Source: Pseudomonas citri (GTDB lineage Bacteria > Pseudomonadota > Gammaproteobacteria > Pseudomonadales > Pseudomonadaceae). From it: 64,000 bases of DNA. Under the pieces are notes generated by a model. It was given only the letters and a program-made list of their open reading frames with translations, did no database searches and was not told the origin of the DNA. The stretch lies in assembly GCF_025336485.1 (NCBI RefSeq), contig NZ_JAODAB010000001.1, positions 124,001 through 188,000 on the forward strand, read 5' to 3'. The position numbers and the translations under genes were made by a program. This document shows, piece by piece, positions 50,743 through 58,678 of the stretch. The first letter of the stretch is position 1; the number at the start of each line of letters is the position of its first letter.

Positions 50743-51129
50743 TCACTTTTTCTTGTAGGCAATGCAATCGATCTCCACCTTGCAATCGACCATCATGCTC
50801 GCCTGCACGCAAGCCCGGGCCGGGACATGTTCGGGGCTGAAGTATTCGCCGAAGACCTTGTTGAAGCTCCAGAAGTCCCGCGGATCGTCCAGCCATACGC
50901 CGCAGCGCACCACATCTTCCAGGCCGTACCCGGCCTCTTCGAGAATAGCGATCAGGTTCTTCATGGTCTGGTGCGTCTGCTCGACGATCCCGCCGACGAT
51001 GATCTCGCCGTCCACCGCCGGCACCTGGCCGGACACGTGCAACCAGCCATCAGCCTCCACGGCGCGGGCGAAAGGCCGTGGCTGGCCGCCGCCGGCGGTG
51101 CTGCCAGTGCCGTAGCGCGTAATGCTCAT
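50743..51129 (-). CDS. RidA-family enamine/imine deaminase
   Basis: 128-residue YjgF/RidA protein. It has SGQVPAVDGEIIVGGIVEQTHQTMKNLIAILEEAGYGLEDVVRC, the usual Arg and Glu active-site pattern in PARACVQASMMVDCKVEIDCIA, and normal length. It hydrolyses reactive enamine/imine intermediates released by PLP dehydratases, which fits the dehydratase in this operon. ATG 51129 with GGAGG upstream is chosen; the much longer open frame overlaps the ATPase gene in another frame. Confidence 0.9.
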   Translation of the reverse strand: MSITRYGTGSTAGGGQPRPFARAVEADGWLHVSGQVPAVDGEIIVGGIVEQTHQTMKNLIAILEEAGYGLEDVVRCGVWLDDPRDFWSFNKVFGEYFSPEHVPARACVQASMMVDCKVEIDCIAYKKK

Positions 51130-51152
51130 GGGTATGCCTCCTTTAAATAGGG

Positions 51153-51944
51153 TTAAAAACGCGTGTTCTTGAGAAATTCCGCCAGGCGCGGCGATTGTGG
51201 CCGTTCGAACAATTCTTTCGGCGGCCCCTGTTCTTCGATGCGACCCTGGTTCATGAAGACGATCTTGTCGGACACCTCGAAGGCAAAGCGCATCTCGTGC
51301 GTCACCAGCAACATGGTCATGCCGTCTTCGGCCAGGCCCTTGATCACGTTCAGCACTTCGCCCACCAGTTCCGGGTCCAGGGCCGAGGTCACCTCGTCGA
51401 ACAGCATCAGGCTGGGGTTCATCGCAATCGCACGGGCAATCGCCACTCGCTGTTGCTGGCCGCCGGACAACTGGCCGGGAAAGTGATCGCGCCGTTCCAG
51501 CAGGCCGACCCGCTCCAGCCATTTCTCCGCCAGCGCCACCGCCTCGTCCTTGTGCAGCTTCTTCACCTTGAGCAGGCCCAGGGTGACGTTCTGCAGCGCG
51601 GTCAGGTGCGGGAACAGGTTGAATTGCTGGAACGCCATGCCGGTCATTGCGCGGTGCCGGGCGATGACTTTCTCGGCATGGCGCACGCGCTTGCCGTCCA
51701 CTTCGTCATAACCGATGGATTCGCCGTCGAGCACGATCCGCCCGCCCTGGAACTCTTCGAGCATGTTGACGCAGCGCAGCAGTGTGGTCTTGCCCGAACC
51801 GCTGGAGCCGATCAGTGTGACAACGTTGCCGCGTTGCATGCTCAGGTCCACGCCCTTGAGCACTTCCAGCGGGCCGTATTGTTTGCGCAGGCCGCGAATG
51901 TCCAGCAGCGGTCGGGAATCGGGGGAAGTCGAAACATCATTCAT
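51153..51944 (-). CDS. polar amino-acid ABC transporter, ATP-binding protein
   Basis: 263-residue ATPase of the HisP/GlnQ type. Walker A is [10 protein letters not shown], signature [14 protein letters not shown], Walker [15 protein letters not shown], and the H-loop VTHEM. It starts four bases inside the preceding permease gene and is followed by ridA after 23 bp. Confidence 0.92.
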   Translation of the reverse strand: MNDVSTSPDSRPLLDIRGLRKQYGPLEVLKGVDLSMQRGNVVTLIGSSGSGKTTLLRCVNMLEEFQGGRIVLDGESIGYDEVDGKRVRHAEKVIARHRAMTGMAFQQFNLFPHLTALQNVTLGLLKVKKLHKDEAVALAEKWLERVGLLERRDHFPGQLSGGQQQRVAIARAIAMNPSLMLFDEVTSALDPELVGEVLNVIKGLAEDGMTMLLVTHEMRFAFEVSDKIVFMNQGRIEEQGPPKELFERPQSPRLAEFLKNTRF

Positions 51945-52603
51945 GGCAAGGCCACCCGCTTTTCAATGTGCCGCCCGAGCAACTCGATGGCGTAATTGAT
52001 GATGAAAAAGAGAAACCCGGCGAACAGGTAGAACTCCAGGGTCATGAAGGTCCGGGCGATGATCTGCTGGGTGCTGAGCAGCAACTCGGCGACACCGATC
52101 ACCGACAGCAGCGTCGAAGCCTTGACGATCTCGGTGGAGGAATTGACCCAGGTCGGCAGGATCTGTCGCAACGCCTGGGGCAACAGCACATAGCCCAGCG
52201 CCTGGAAAAACGTCAGGCCAATGGCCTGGCTCGCTTCCATCTGCCCACGGGGCAACGCCTGCAAGGCACCGCGCACGATCTCGGCGACGTGGGAACCGCA
52301 GAACAGCGTCAGGCCCAGCACCCCGGCCTGGAACGCGCCGATCTGCCAGCCCAGCGCCGGGGCCATGTAGAAGCAGGCCAGCACCAGCACGAACACTGGC
52401 GTACCGCGAATCAGGTCAACGTAGAAGCGAAACGGCGCGCGCATCCAGATCCGGCCGTAGGTCAGCACCAGGCCGGCGACAAGGCCAATCAACGTGCCCA
52501 GCACAATCGCCAGCACCGAGCACTGCACACTGGTCAGGAAACCGGCCCACAGGGTATCCCGGGCGACCCACAACTCATGCAACCAACTGGGGGATTCGTA
52601 CAT
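51941..52603 (-). CDS. polar amino-acid ABC transporter, permease 1
   Basis: 220-residue inner-membrane permease of the HEQRo type with about five helices and the EAA motif [28 protein letters not shown]. It pairs with the permease encoded directly upstream; such transporters use two similar permeases. Confidence 0.92.
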   Translation of the reverse strand: MYESPSWLHELWVARDTLWAGFLTSVQCSVLAIVLGTLIGLVAGLVLTYGRIWMRAPFRFYVDLIRGTPVFVLVLACFYMAPALGWQIGAFQAGVLGLTLFCGSHVAEIVRGALQALPRGQMEASQAIGLTFFQALGYVLLPQALRQILPTWVNSSTEIVKASTLLSVIGVAELLLSTQQIIARTFMTLEFYLFAGFLFFIINYAIELLGRHIEKRVALP

Positions 52604-52612
52604 GGGACGCTC

Positions 52613-53275
52613 CTAACGGCGGATCGCCAGACGCTGCTCGAAATAACGCAACAGCATGGCAATGAGGTAACAGGCGGCGACATACAGGGCCGTGGTCACC
52701 AACCAGGTTTCGATCACCCGGTAGCTCTCCACGTTGATCTTGCGCGCGTAATAAGTCAGCTCCGGCACGGCAATCGCCGCCGCCAGGGACGTGTCCTTGA
52801 ACAGTGAAATGAAGTTGTTCGACAAGGCCGGTAGCACGTTGCGTAGCATCACCGGCACGGTGATATAGGCCTTCACTTGCCACTCGCCCAACCCGATCGC
52901 CAGCCCCGCCTCGCGCTGGCCCTTGTGGATGCTCAACAACCCGCCGCGGAACACTTCGGTCAGGTAGGCCCCGGCGTACAGCGAGAGCGTGATGATGAAT
53001 GACGGCAGCTTGTCCAGGCGGATGCCCAGGCTCGGCAAGGCGAAGTAAATCGACAGGATCAACACCAGGATCGGCGTATTACGGATCACCGTGACATACA
53101 CCGAGGCCAGCAGCCGCAGGACGCGATGCTTGCTCAGCAACGCGAACGCCATCGCCAGGCCGATCACGCAACCGATGGCGATCGACACCAACGCCAGGCC
53201 AAGCCCAAGGCCGAGCCCCGCCAGCAAGGTGTCGAAATCGCGCCAGACGGCGGCAAAGTTCAACTGATAATTCAT
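52613..53275 (-). CDS. polar amino-acid ABC transporter, permease 2
   Basis: 220 residues, same family as its neighbour, with FRGGLLSIHKGQREAGLAIGL and WQVKAYITVPVMLRNVLPALSNNFISLFKDTSL. ATG 53275 (MNYQLNFAAVWRDFD) is taken; an alternative ATG lies four codons earlier. Nine bases separate it from the next gene. Confidence 0.91.
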   Translation of the reverse strand: MNYQLNFAAVWRDFDTLLAGLGLGLGLALVSIAIGCVIGLAMAFALLSKHRVLRLLASVYVTVIRNTPILVLILSIYFALPSLGIRLDKLPSFIITLSLYAGAYLTEVFRGGLLSIHKGQREAGLAIGLGEWQVKAYITVPVMLRNVLPALSNNFISLFKDTSLAAAIAVPELTYYARKINVESYRVIETWLVTTALYVAACYLIAMLLRYFEQRLAIRR

Positions 53276-53328
53276 GGTCGGCAGCACCTCGACGGGGCGC
53301 TCACATAGGGCGCCCCGGGCTCACAGGG

Positions 53329-54177
53329 TCATTTGAATTCGACGGGGAAACCGATGGCCGGTGACGGCAGGTCGACGCCGAACCACTGCTTGAACGACGC
53401 CGCATAGGTGGGGAACTCCACGCCTGTCATGGCTTCATGCAAGGTGGTGTTGACGAAGTTCAGCCAATCCTGGTCGCCGCGCTTGACCGCACAGGCATAG
53501 GTTTGCGGGCTCCAGGCGTAGGCCGGGCTGCGATAGCGTCCGGGATTCTGCACCATCAGGTACTTGACCGAGGACTGGTCCGTGGCCGCTGCATCGGCGC
53601 GGCCGGAGTTCACCGCCTGATACATCAGGTCGACGCTGTCGTACTGATCGACCTTGGCCTTGGGCAGCGCCTGGTGCACCAGTTCTTCGGCGTAGACGTT
53701 CTGCAACACCGCCACGGAGACACCGTCGCCAGCAGCCTTCAGGTCGTCGATTTCCTTGTACTTGCTGTTGGCCGGCAACAACAGGCCCACCCCTTCGCGG
53801 TAGTACGGCAAGGTGAACGCCACTTGCTGGGCACGGCTGGCGGTGACGGTGATGAACTGGCAGCTCATGTCGACCTTATCGGTCATCAGGTTGGGGATCC
53901 GCGCATCGGAAGACTGCACCACGAACTCGACTTTCTCCGGGTCATTGAACAGCCCCTTGGCGACCATCCGCGCAATGTCGATATCAAAGCCCTGCAACTT
54001 GCCATCCGCTCCCTGGAAGTGCCACGGCGCATTGGTGCTGCCCGTGCCCACGATCAATTTTCCCCGCTGCAACACGCTGTCCAGCTTGCTGTCGGCCGCC
54101 TGGGCGACACCCATGGCGGCTGTAGTGGCCGCGAAGAGAAAAACACACGCTTTGAACAAGGAAAGTCGGCAATGCAT
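53329..54177 (-). CDS. polar amino-acid ABC transporter, periplasmic binding protein
   Basis: 282-residue solute-binding protein of family 3 with a signal peptide (MHCRLSLFKACVFLFAATTA, cleavage near AQA-ADS). It shows the common pattern GKLIVGTGSTNAPWHF, LQGFDIDIARMVAKGLF and FTLPYYREGVGLLLP. It leads the operon. D-glucosaminate or another amino acid is the inferred ligand. ATG 54177 follows GGAG; an ATG three codons upstream is less likely. Confidence 0.9.
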   Translation of the reverse strand: MHCRLSLFKACVFLFAATTAAMGVAQAADSKLDSVLQRGKLIVGTGSTNAPWHFQGADGKLQGFDIDIARMVAKGLFNDPEKVEFVVQSSDARIPNLMTDKVDMSCQFITVTASRAQQVAFTLPYYREGVGLLLPANSKYKEIDDLKAAGDGVSVAVLQNVYAEELVHQALPKAKVDQYDSVDLMYQAVNSGRADAAATDQSSVKYLMVQNPGRYRSPAYAWSPQTYACAVKRGDQDWLNFVNTTLHEAMTGVEFPTYAASFKQWFGVDLPSPAIGFPVEFK

Positions 54178-54201
54178 GGCAAGCACTCCTGGATGGGTTT
54201 A

Positions 54202-54217
54202 TTCCGCTATACCGGAA
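54202..54217. promoter_or_regulatory. dyad TTCCG-N6-CGGAA before the transporter operon
   Basis: TTCCGCTATACCGGAA lies 25 bp before the binding-protein start, with a further CGGAA half at 54233-54237 that forms a wider ATTCCG/CGGAAT pair. It is a possible IclR-type operator. The rest of 54178-54458 holds no gene. Confidence 0.5.
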
Positions 54218-54458
54218 CATAGTATGTAACAACGGAATATACAGCAGAAAGTGTGCCACAGGCTCGATGCCCATGGGCGAGGAAAATGGAAAGTGAATGG
54301 AATCAGGGAGATGGAGAAACCAGCCGTGCATGGACGACTTGGGACACTGTCCCACCATTGCTACCGTTGGCTACGAGGTGCGGGTAGCGAGGCCCCAAAT
54401 CGGTGCCATGCCATACCCTGTGGCAGCGAGCCTGCATCCCTACATGGAGTCAGGCCAC

Positions 54459-54740
54459 CTACCGCTTGGCGGCCTCATCGTAAACTTGACCGCGCTCACG
54501 CTTACCAACAGCAATCACCGTAACGACCAGTACTTCGTCCACCACACGATAAACCAGCCGATAGCCTGCGCTGCGCAGCTTGATCTTATAGGCATTGCCC
54601 AAACCGTGTAGACGGTCGGCCTGGACATGCGGATTTACCAGTCGCTCTTCAAGCTTCTTTTTGAACTGCTCTCTTAGCGTTGCTCCCAGCTTTTGCCACT
54701 CCTTCCACGCTTTGTCAGAAAACTCCAACTCATAGGTCAT
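54459..54740 (-). CDS. RelE/ParE-family toxin
   Basis: 93-residue toxin of the RelE superfamily: MTYELEFSDKAWKEWQKLG, LKLEERLVNP-like helix, HGLGNAYKIKLRSAGYRLVYRVVDE and a C-terminal VIAVGKRERGQVY. RelE-type proteins cut mRNA in the ribosome. Its ATG lies 11 bp inside the antitoxin gene. The extra N-terminal codons of the frame (from 54773) are not family sequence. Confidence 0.9.
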   Translation of the reverse strand: MTYELEFSDKAWKEWQKLGATLREQFKKKLEERLVNPHVQADRLHGLGNAYKIKLRSAGYRLVYRVVDEVLVVTVIAVGKRERGQVYDEAAKR

Positions 54741-54978
54741 CGAGAGAAACCTTGATCGTTGGGTCGTTTTCACGCTCGCGGCAAAGAGCAGCCAGCTCCA
54801 TGTCCTCCAGCCTGTCCATCAGGGCCTCATACTCCTTGGCTGGGACACAATAAAAAGCCGGCTCGTTACGGTTGAGGATCGCCACGGACAATCCCCCACC
54901 CGCCGCTACGGTGCCCATCGGATTTTTCTTGAGTTCGGAAATGCTGGCGACTACTTGAGAAAGCACGACATGCGTCAT
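54730..54978 (-). CDS. Phd/YefM-type antitoxin (StbD-like)
   Basis: 82 residues with ASISELKKNPMGTVAAGGGLSVAILNRNEPAFYCVPAKEYE, the DNA-binding part of Phd/YefM/StbD antitoxins, then an acidic C-terminus that would wrap the toxin. It precedes the toxin gene and overlaps it. Palindromic sequence before the gene is the expected autorepression site. Confidence 0.9.
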   Translation of the reverse strand: MTHVVLSQVVASISELKKNPMGTVAAGGGLSVAILNRNEPAFYCVPAKEYEALMDRLEDMELAALCRERENDPTIKVSLDDL

Positions 54979-54995
54979 GGAATGGCCCTTCGAGT

Positions 54996-55020
54996 ACTTT
55001 TAATGGTGCTAAAAGTAGCA
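54996..55020. promoter_or_regulatory. palindromic operator of the toxin-antitoxin operon
   Basis: Two overlapping dyads: ACTTTTA-N7-TAAAAGT (54996-55016) and TGCTA-AAAG-TAGCA (55007-55020). They lie 18-42 bp before the antitoxin start and probably cover its promoter. Confidence 0.65.
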
Positions 55021-55044
55021 CTCCAAAACATCGCTTACCACCCA

Positions 55045-56691
55045 TCAGCGCCCGCAAAACCTCACCCTCGACAACATCCGCAAATCCCCCTCGCGGTAAT
55101 AGTCATCGCTCCAGCTGTCGTCCACTGCCAGCGGCCTGACCTGCTTGAGGGCGAGCTGTTTCGCGAAGTAGCGAAAGCGGTAATGCTCGTAGAAGCGCAG
55201 CAGTTCCAGCCCGTAGCGGTCGGCCAGGTCGGTATTGCCCTGGATGATCAGGTAGTTCTCGTCGTTGCCATCGCTGGCGGCGGCGCTCAGGTTATGGCTG
55301 CCGCTGATGATGGTCGGTGTGTCGCTGGTGAAATCGGTGACGATGGCCTTGGTGTGGACCAGCAGGTTGCCCTTCTGGCCTTTCATGTTTTCCCGCAACC
55401 AGCCTTCCAGGCCGGTGTTGAGCAGCGCGGTGGCGGCGAATTCGGCGGTGCGGTCGGCATGGAAACCGGTGATGCGGCTCTTGGTGTTTTGCAGGCCGTA
55501 GCGCAGCACGTCGTCGTTGGGTTGGCCGAGCAAGGCGTCGAGGATACGGTCGGGCAACACGAAGGCGGTGACGAACAACAAGTCCTTGCGGGCGCCGTTG
55601 ATGATCTCGACGAAGCGGTCCAGGTCGCCTTCGCCCGTGCGTGGCGAGAACCCGGCGAACAGCAGCTCTTGCGGCGCCATGGGGTTGTTCAGGGTCAGCC
55701 ACTGGCGTGTGGCATCGACGTCCTGCGGCGCCGCCCAGATCTGCTCGAACACCTGGTGGTAGCTGTCGCTCACCCGAGGGTCGTCCAGCACATGAACGAC
55801 GTTGGCCTGGCGGTAGACACCATTGGCAGTGAAATTGGTGCTGCCGCACAACACCGCTTCCGGCTGCAATGAACCACTGCCATCCACTTTGCTCAGGACA
55901 ATGAACTTGTCATGGAAAATGTTCTGGGTGACCCGCCCACGCTTGTTCGCCGCCGGCATATTCGCGAGGCTGGCTTCGTTGCGCGCCGTAGTGTCGTCCC
56001 CCGGCTCGGCGTGGTAGAGCACCCGCACCCGGGCGCCACGCGCGTGAGCAGCCATCACCGCGTCGACGATCACCGGCAATTCGTACTCGTAGATAGCGAC
56101 ATCCAACGCCCAACTGGCGTCCAACGCCCGGTCGATAAACCCGATCAAGCGCCCCAGCAGGCCATTTTCCAGCCAGCGGCGCGGTGCGTCGGGCCAGTCA
56201 TCGATGGACAGGTTCTTGTTGGCGCTGATCAGCGCGTCCACTTCCGGAAACTTGCGCTGGAACGCCTGGCTGGCGGCCACCGCACGATTGAAGATCACCC
56301 CTTGGTTGGCAGGCTGGCCGTCGTCGCTGGTGACCGTGATTTCCAGGGCCTCCCCCAATTGCGGGGCATCGGGGCTGCCATAGGCCAGGTGCACACGATA
56401 GTGCAGGGTCACCCCAGGGTTGACGGCGTAGTCGGCCCAGCGGAATTTCTGCAACGGCGCCTTGTCGCTGGGCGTGGCGTGGAACTGGGGAAACGTGTGG
56501 GCCTTGTCGGGGAAGGTCAGGCTGTTGAACAGGAACAGCCAGGGCTTGCCTCCCTGCTGCTTCTCGATAGCGAAACCCAGCAAGCCCTTGCGTCGGTGTT
56601 CGGCCAGGTCCATGGCGAGCAGCACGCCGTTGGTACCGGCATACGCCTTGACCCGAAAATCATCCTGGGCGTTGGTGACGAGTACGCGCAT
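55045..56691 (-). CDS. phospholipase-D-like protein
   Basis: 548 residues without signal peptide. Two PLD half-sites are seen: HDKFIVLS followed by CGSTNFT (about residues 259-285), and HTKAIVTD followed by SGSHNLS (about 450-475). In the first the usual Asp of HxKxxxxD is Ser, the second is complete. The N-terminal 130 residues form a separate beta-rich domain (MRVLVTNAQDDFRVKAYAGTNGVLLAMDL). It could be a nuclease or phospholipase; no immunity or secretion gene is adjacent. It lies upstream of the toxin-antitoxin operon. Confidence 0.8.
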   Translation of the reverse strand: MRVLVTNAQDDFRVKAYAGTNGVLLAMDLAEHRRKGLLGFAIEKQQGGKPWLFLFNSLTFPDKAHTFPQFHATPSDKAPLQKFRWADYAVNPGVTLHYRVHLAYGSPDAPQLGEALEITVTSDDGQPANQGVIFNRAVAASQAFQRKFPEVDALISANKNLSIDDWPDAPRRWLENGLLGRLIGFIDRALDASWALDVAIYEYELPVIVDAVMAAHARGARVRVLYHAEPGDDTTARNEASLANMPAANKRGRVTQNIFHDKFIVLSKVDGSGSLQPEAVLCGSTNFTANGVYRQANVVHVLDDPRVSDSYHQVFEQIWAAPQDVDATRQWLTLNNPMAPQELLFAGFSPRTGEGDLDRFVEIINGARKDLLFVTAFVLPDRILDALLGQPNDDVLRYGLQNTKSRITGFHADRTAEFAATALLNTGLEGWLRENMKGQKGNLLVHTKAIVTDFTSDTPTIISGSHNLSAAASDGNDENYLIIQGNTDLADRYGLELLRFYEHYRFRYFAKQLALKQVRPLAVDDSWSDDYYREGDLRMLSRVRFCGR

Positions 56692-56720
56692 GGTTCACTC
56701 CTGTGAGGGTTGGCTGAGCA

Positions 56721-56774
56721 TAGTGCAGTGATGGGGATTAGTGCAGTGATAGGGATTAGTGCAGTGATGGGAAT
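56721..56774. repeat. three tandem 18-bp repeats
   Basis: AGTGCAGTGATGGGGATT and two copies with one change each follow one another directly, just upstream of the PLD-like gene's start. Confidence 0.9.
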
Positions 56775-56835
56775 TAAGCGGATAGATCCCGGATCGAGTG
56801 GAGGCTATCGCAAGCAGTGAGACCGCATCGCCTTC

Positions 56836-56860
56836 ATCGCGGGCAAGCCTTGCTCCCACA
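56836..56860. repeat. REP sequence after the chelatase operon
   Basis: The same 25-bp sequence as at 50674, followed by two degenerate GCTTGCTC copies up to about 56898. The stretch 56692-56910 holds only these repeats. Confidence 0.8.
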
Positions 56861-56910
56861 TAGAGATAGCTTGCTCACACAGAGAGGGCTTGCTCCCGCC
56901 ACCGAGGGTG

Positions 56911-57570
56911 TCAGCCATCAATATGCCGGTACTCAGCCCCCAAAAGCCCCGCCAACTGCCGGGCCCGGCCCAGGCGAATCGGGCCGCGTTCGATATCGAT
57001 CAGCAGGCTGGGGCAATCCAGGACCGGCACCGATAAACCGTCTTTCACCCGCCCGTCGGTCATCACCAACACCCGCTGCTGCTCCGCCGGGTAACGCTTG
57101 CGTCGCGCCACCAGCCAGCGACGGGCCTCGTGCAGCGCCGCCAGCAACGGCGTCCCGCCTCCGGCGTCCAGCCCATCGAGCCAATCGCGCAGGCCCGCCG
57201 AAGCCTTGAGCCCTTGCACTTGCCAGTCGGGCGTCGTGCCGCTGGCTGTCAGCAATGCCAGGCGGGCGCGTTGGCGGTAAGCGTCGTCGAACAGTTGCGC
57301 CAGCAGACCCTTGCCATCGCTCAAGGCCCGATGACGACGGGTCGAAGCCGAGGCGTCGACGATGACCAGCCACAGTTCATGGGACGAACGCTGACGTCGA
57401 TGAAAAGCCAGATCTTCGCGCTGTCGAGGACGCCCCTTGAGCAAAGTGCCCGGCCAATTCACCGCACCGCTAGCCGCCGCTTTGCTGCGGCCCTGGCGGC
57501 CCTGCTCGAGGCGTCCGGCACGGGGTCTGGCATCCGCCCCCGCAGGCGAACGGGGGCGAATGCCTAGGGC
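56911..57570 (-). CDS. chlD: VWA-domain part of cobalt/magnesium chelatase (ChlD), read by -1 frameshift
   Basis: The frame codes for about 219 residues: a basic Pro/Arg/Gly-rich linker, then a von Willebrand A domain with MIDAS residues DASAST, GGGTPL and MTDGR. There is no good start codon. A GTG at 57462 would already cut into the linker, and the frame opens only after a TGA near 57592. It overlaps the end of the ATPase gene in the -1 frame at an A AAA AAG site, so it is probably made as a 551-residue ATPase-VWA fusion. ChlD-type proteins work with CobN to insert cobalt into the corrin ring. Confidence 0.82.
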   Translation of the reverse strand, partial: ALGIRPRSPAGADARPRAGRLEQGRQGRSKAAASGAVNWPGTLLKGRPRQREDLAFHRRQRSSHELWLVIVDASASTRRHRALSDGKGLLAQLFDDAYRQRARLALLTASGTTPDWQVQGLKASAGLRDWLDGLDAGGGTPLLAALHEARRWLVARRKRYPAEQQRVLVMTDGRVKDGLSVPVLDCPSLLIDIERGPIRLGRARQLAGLLGAEYRHIDG

Positions 57571-57576
57571 TTTTTT
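57529..57576 (-). other. programmed -1 ribosomal frameshift signal
   Basis: On the minus strand the heptamer A AAA AAG (57576-57570) is in the zero frame of the ATPase gene (CCA AAA AAG CCC TAG). Five bases later a hairpin of 14 paired bases with an 8-base loop begins (57564-57529, GGCATTCGCCCCCG facing CGGGGGCGGATGCC, one wobble pair). Slippage by -1 reads GCC CTA GGC and enters the VWA frame, avoiding the TAG. Confidence 0.85.
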
Positions 57577-58565
57577 GGCCAGCTCGGCACGTCACGCCGG
57601 GCGCCGGTCGGCAGTGCCCGGGCCGGCAGGTCGCCCCACTGGCCCTGGCCCTCGTTCGATGGGGTGGTTTCGCTCCCCCCCGATGAAGGCGCCGGGGATG
57701 GCGCCGGAGCCGAATGCTCGCGCCGACGATGGCGCAAGGCGAATTCGGCCACCGCATCGATGTCTTGTTCGGCAATAGCATCCGCGCCACGCCAGGCGGC
57801 GTGGGCCCGGGCGGCCCGCAGCCAGACCAGATCGGCGCGCAAGCCATCGACCCCGGCGGCATAGCAACGCTCGGTGATCTGCGCCAGTGCCCAATCGTCC
57901 AGGGCAATCCCGGCCAACCGCTCGCGCGCCTGCTGGCAACGCTCGCGCAATTGTTGCTGGGCCGCCGCCCATTGCGCGCAGAAGGCCGCCGGGTCGCTGT
58001 CGAAATCCAGCCGTCGGCGAATGATCTGACCGCGTTCCGCCGGCACTGTGTGGCCGTCGAGGGCGACGTTCAGGCCAAAACGGTCGAGCAATTGCGGGCG
58101 CAACTCGCCCTCTTCCGGGTTCATGGTGCCGATCAGCACGAAGCGCGCCGGATGCCGGTGGGAAATGCCGTCGCGCTCGACCAGGTTGGTGCCGCTGGCG
58201 GCGACGTCCAGCAGCAGGTCCACCAGGTGATCGGGCAGCAGGTTCACCTCATCGACGTACAACACGCCGCCGTCGGCCTTGGCCAGCACGCCGGGCGAGA
58301 ATTGCGCGCGCCCTTCCCCCAGGGCCGCGTCCAGGTCCAGGGTGCCCACCAGCCGCTCCTCGGTGGCGCCCAGGGGCAAGGTGACGAACTGACCGCTGGC
58401 CAGCAAATCCGCCAAGCCCCGAGCCAAGGTGGATTTGGCCATGCCGCGCGGACCTTCGATCAGCAGACCGCCGATTTTCGGGTCGATGGCCGCCAGGCAC
58501 AGGGCCAGTTTCAGGTCATCGGCACCGACCACGGCGCAGAGTGGGAAATGAGGGGTGTGGATCAT
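57564..58565 (-). CDS. chlI: AAA+ ATPase subunit of cobalt/magnesium chelatase (ChlI-like)
   Basis: 333 residues. Walker A is EGPRGMAKST, Walker B GVLYVDEVNLL, with sensor segment IGTMNPEEGELRPQLLDRFG and the ChlI insert FVTLPLGATEERLVGTLDLDAALGEG. The C-terminal tail (about 285 on) is Ser/Pro/Gly-rich and ends PSWPKKP just after the frameshift site. With the VWA part and CobN it forms an ATP-dependent cobalt chelatase. ATG 58565 (MIHTPHFPLCAVVGAD) is chosen; 27 upstream codons lie in repeat sequence. Confidence 0.92.
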   Translation of the reverse strand: MIHTPHFPLCAVVGADDLKLALCLAAIDPKIGGLLIEGPRGMAKSTLARGLADLLASGQFVTLPLGATEERLVGTLDLDAALGEGRAQFSPGVLAKADGGVLYVDEVNLLPDHLVDLLLDVAASGTNLVERDGISHRHPARFVLIGTMNPEEGELRPQLLDRFGLNVALDGHTVPAERGQIIRRRLDFDSDPAAFCAQWAAAQQQLRERCQQARERLAGIALDDWALAQITERCYAAGVDGLRADLVWLRAARAHAAWRGADAIAEQDIDAVAEFALRHRRREHSAPAPSPAPSSGGSETTPSNEGQGQWGDLPARALPTGARRDVPSWPKKP

Positions 58566-58624
58566 GTTGAATGTCTCATGGGTGGTCGGTTGAACAGCAT
58601 GCTTGTGGCGAGAGCCTACAGTGA

Positions 58625-58644
58625 GGGAGCAAGGCTTTGCTCCC
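58625..58644. repeat. REP-like hairpin between cobN and chlI
   Basis: GGGAGCAA-GGCT-TTGCTCCC, derived from the REP family, lies in the 113-bp gap inside the operon. Confidence 0.7.
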
Positions 58645-58678
58645 ACAGAGAGAGAATTCGGGCTGCCGATCCTGCACG

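Noticed and set aside
55045..55872. Plus-strand frame of 305 codons opposite the PLD-like gene
   Set aside because: No recognisable domains; the minus-strand protein has both PLD motifs.
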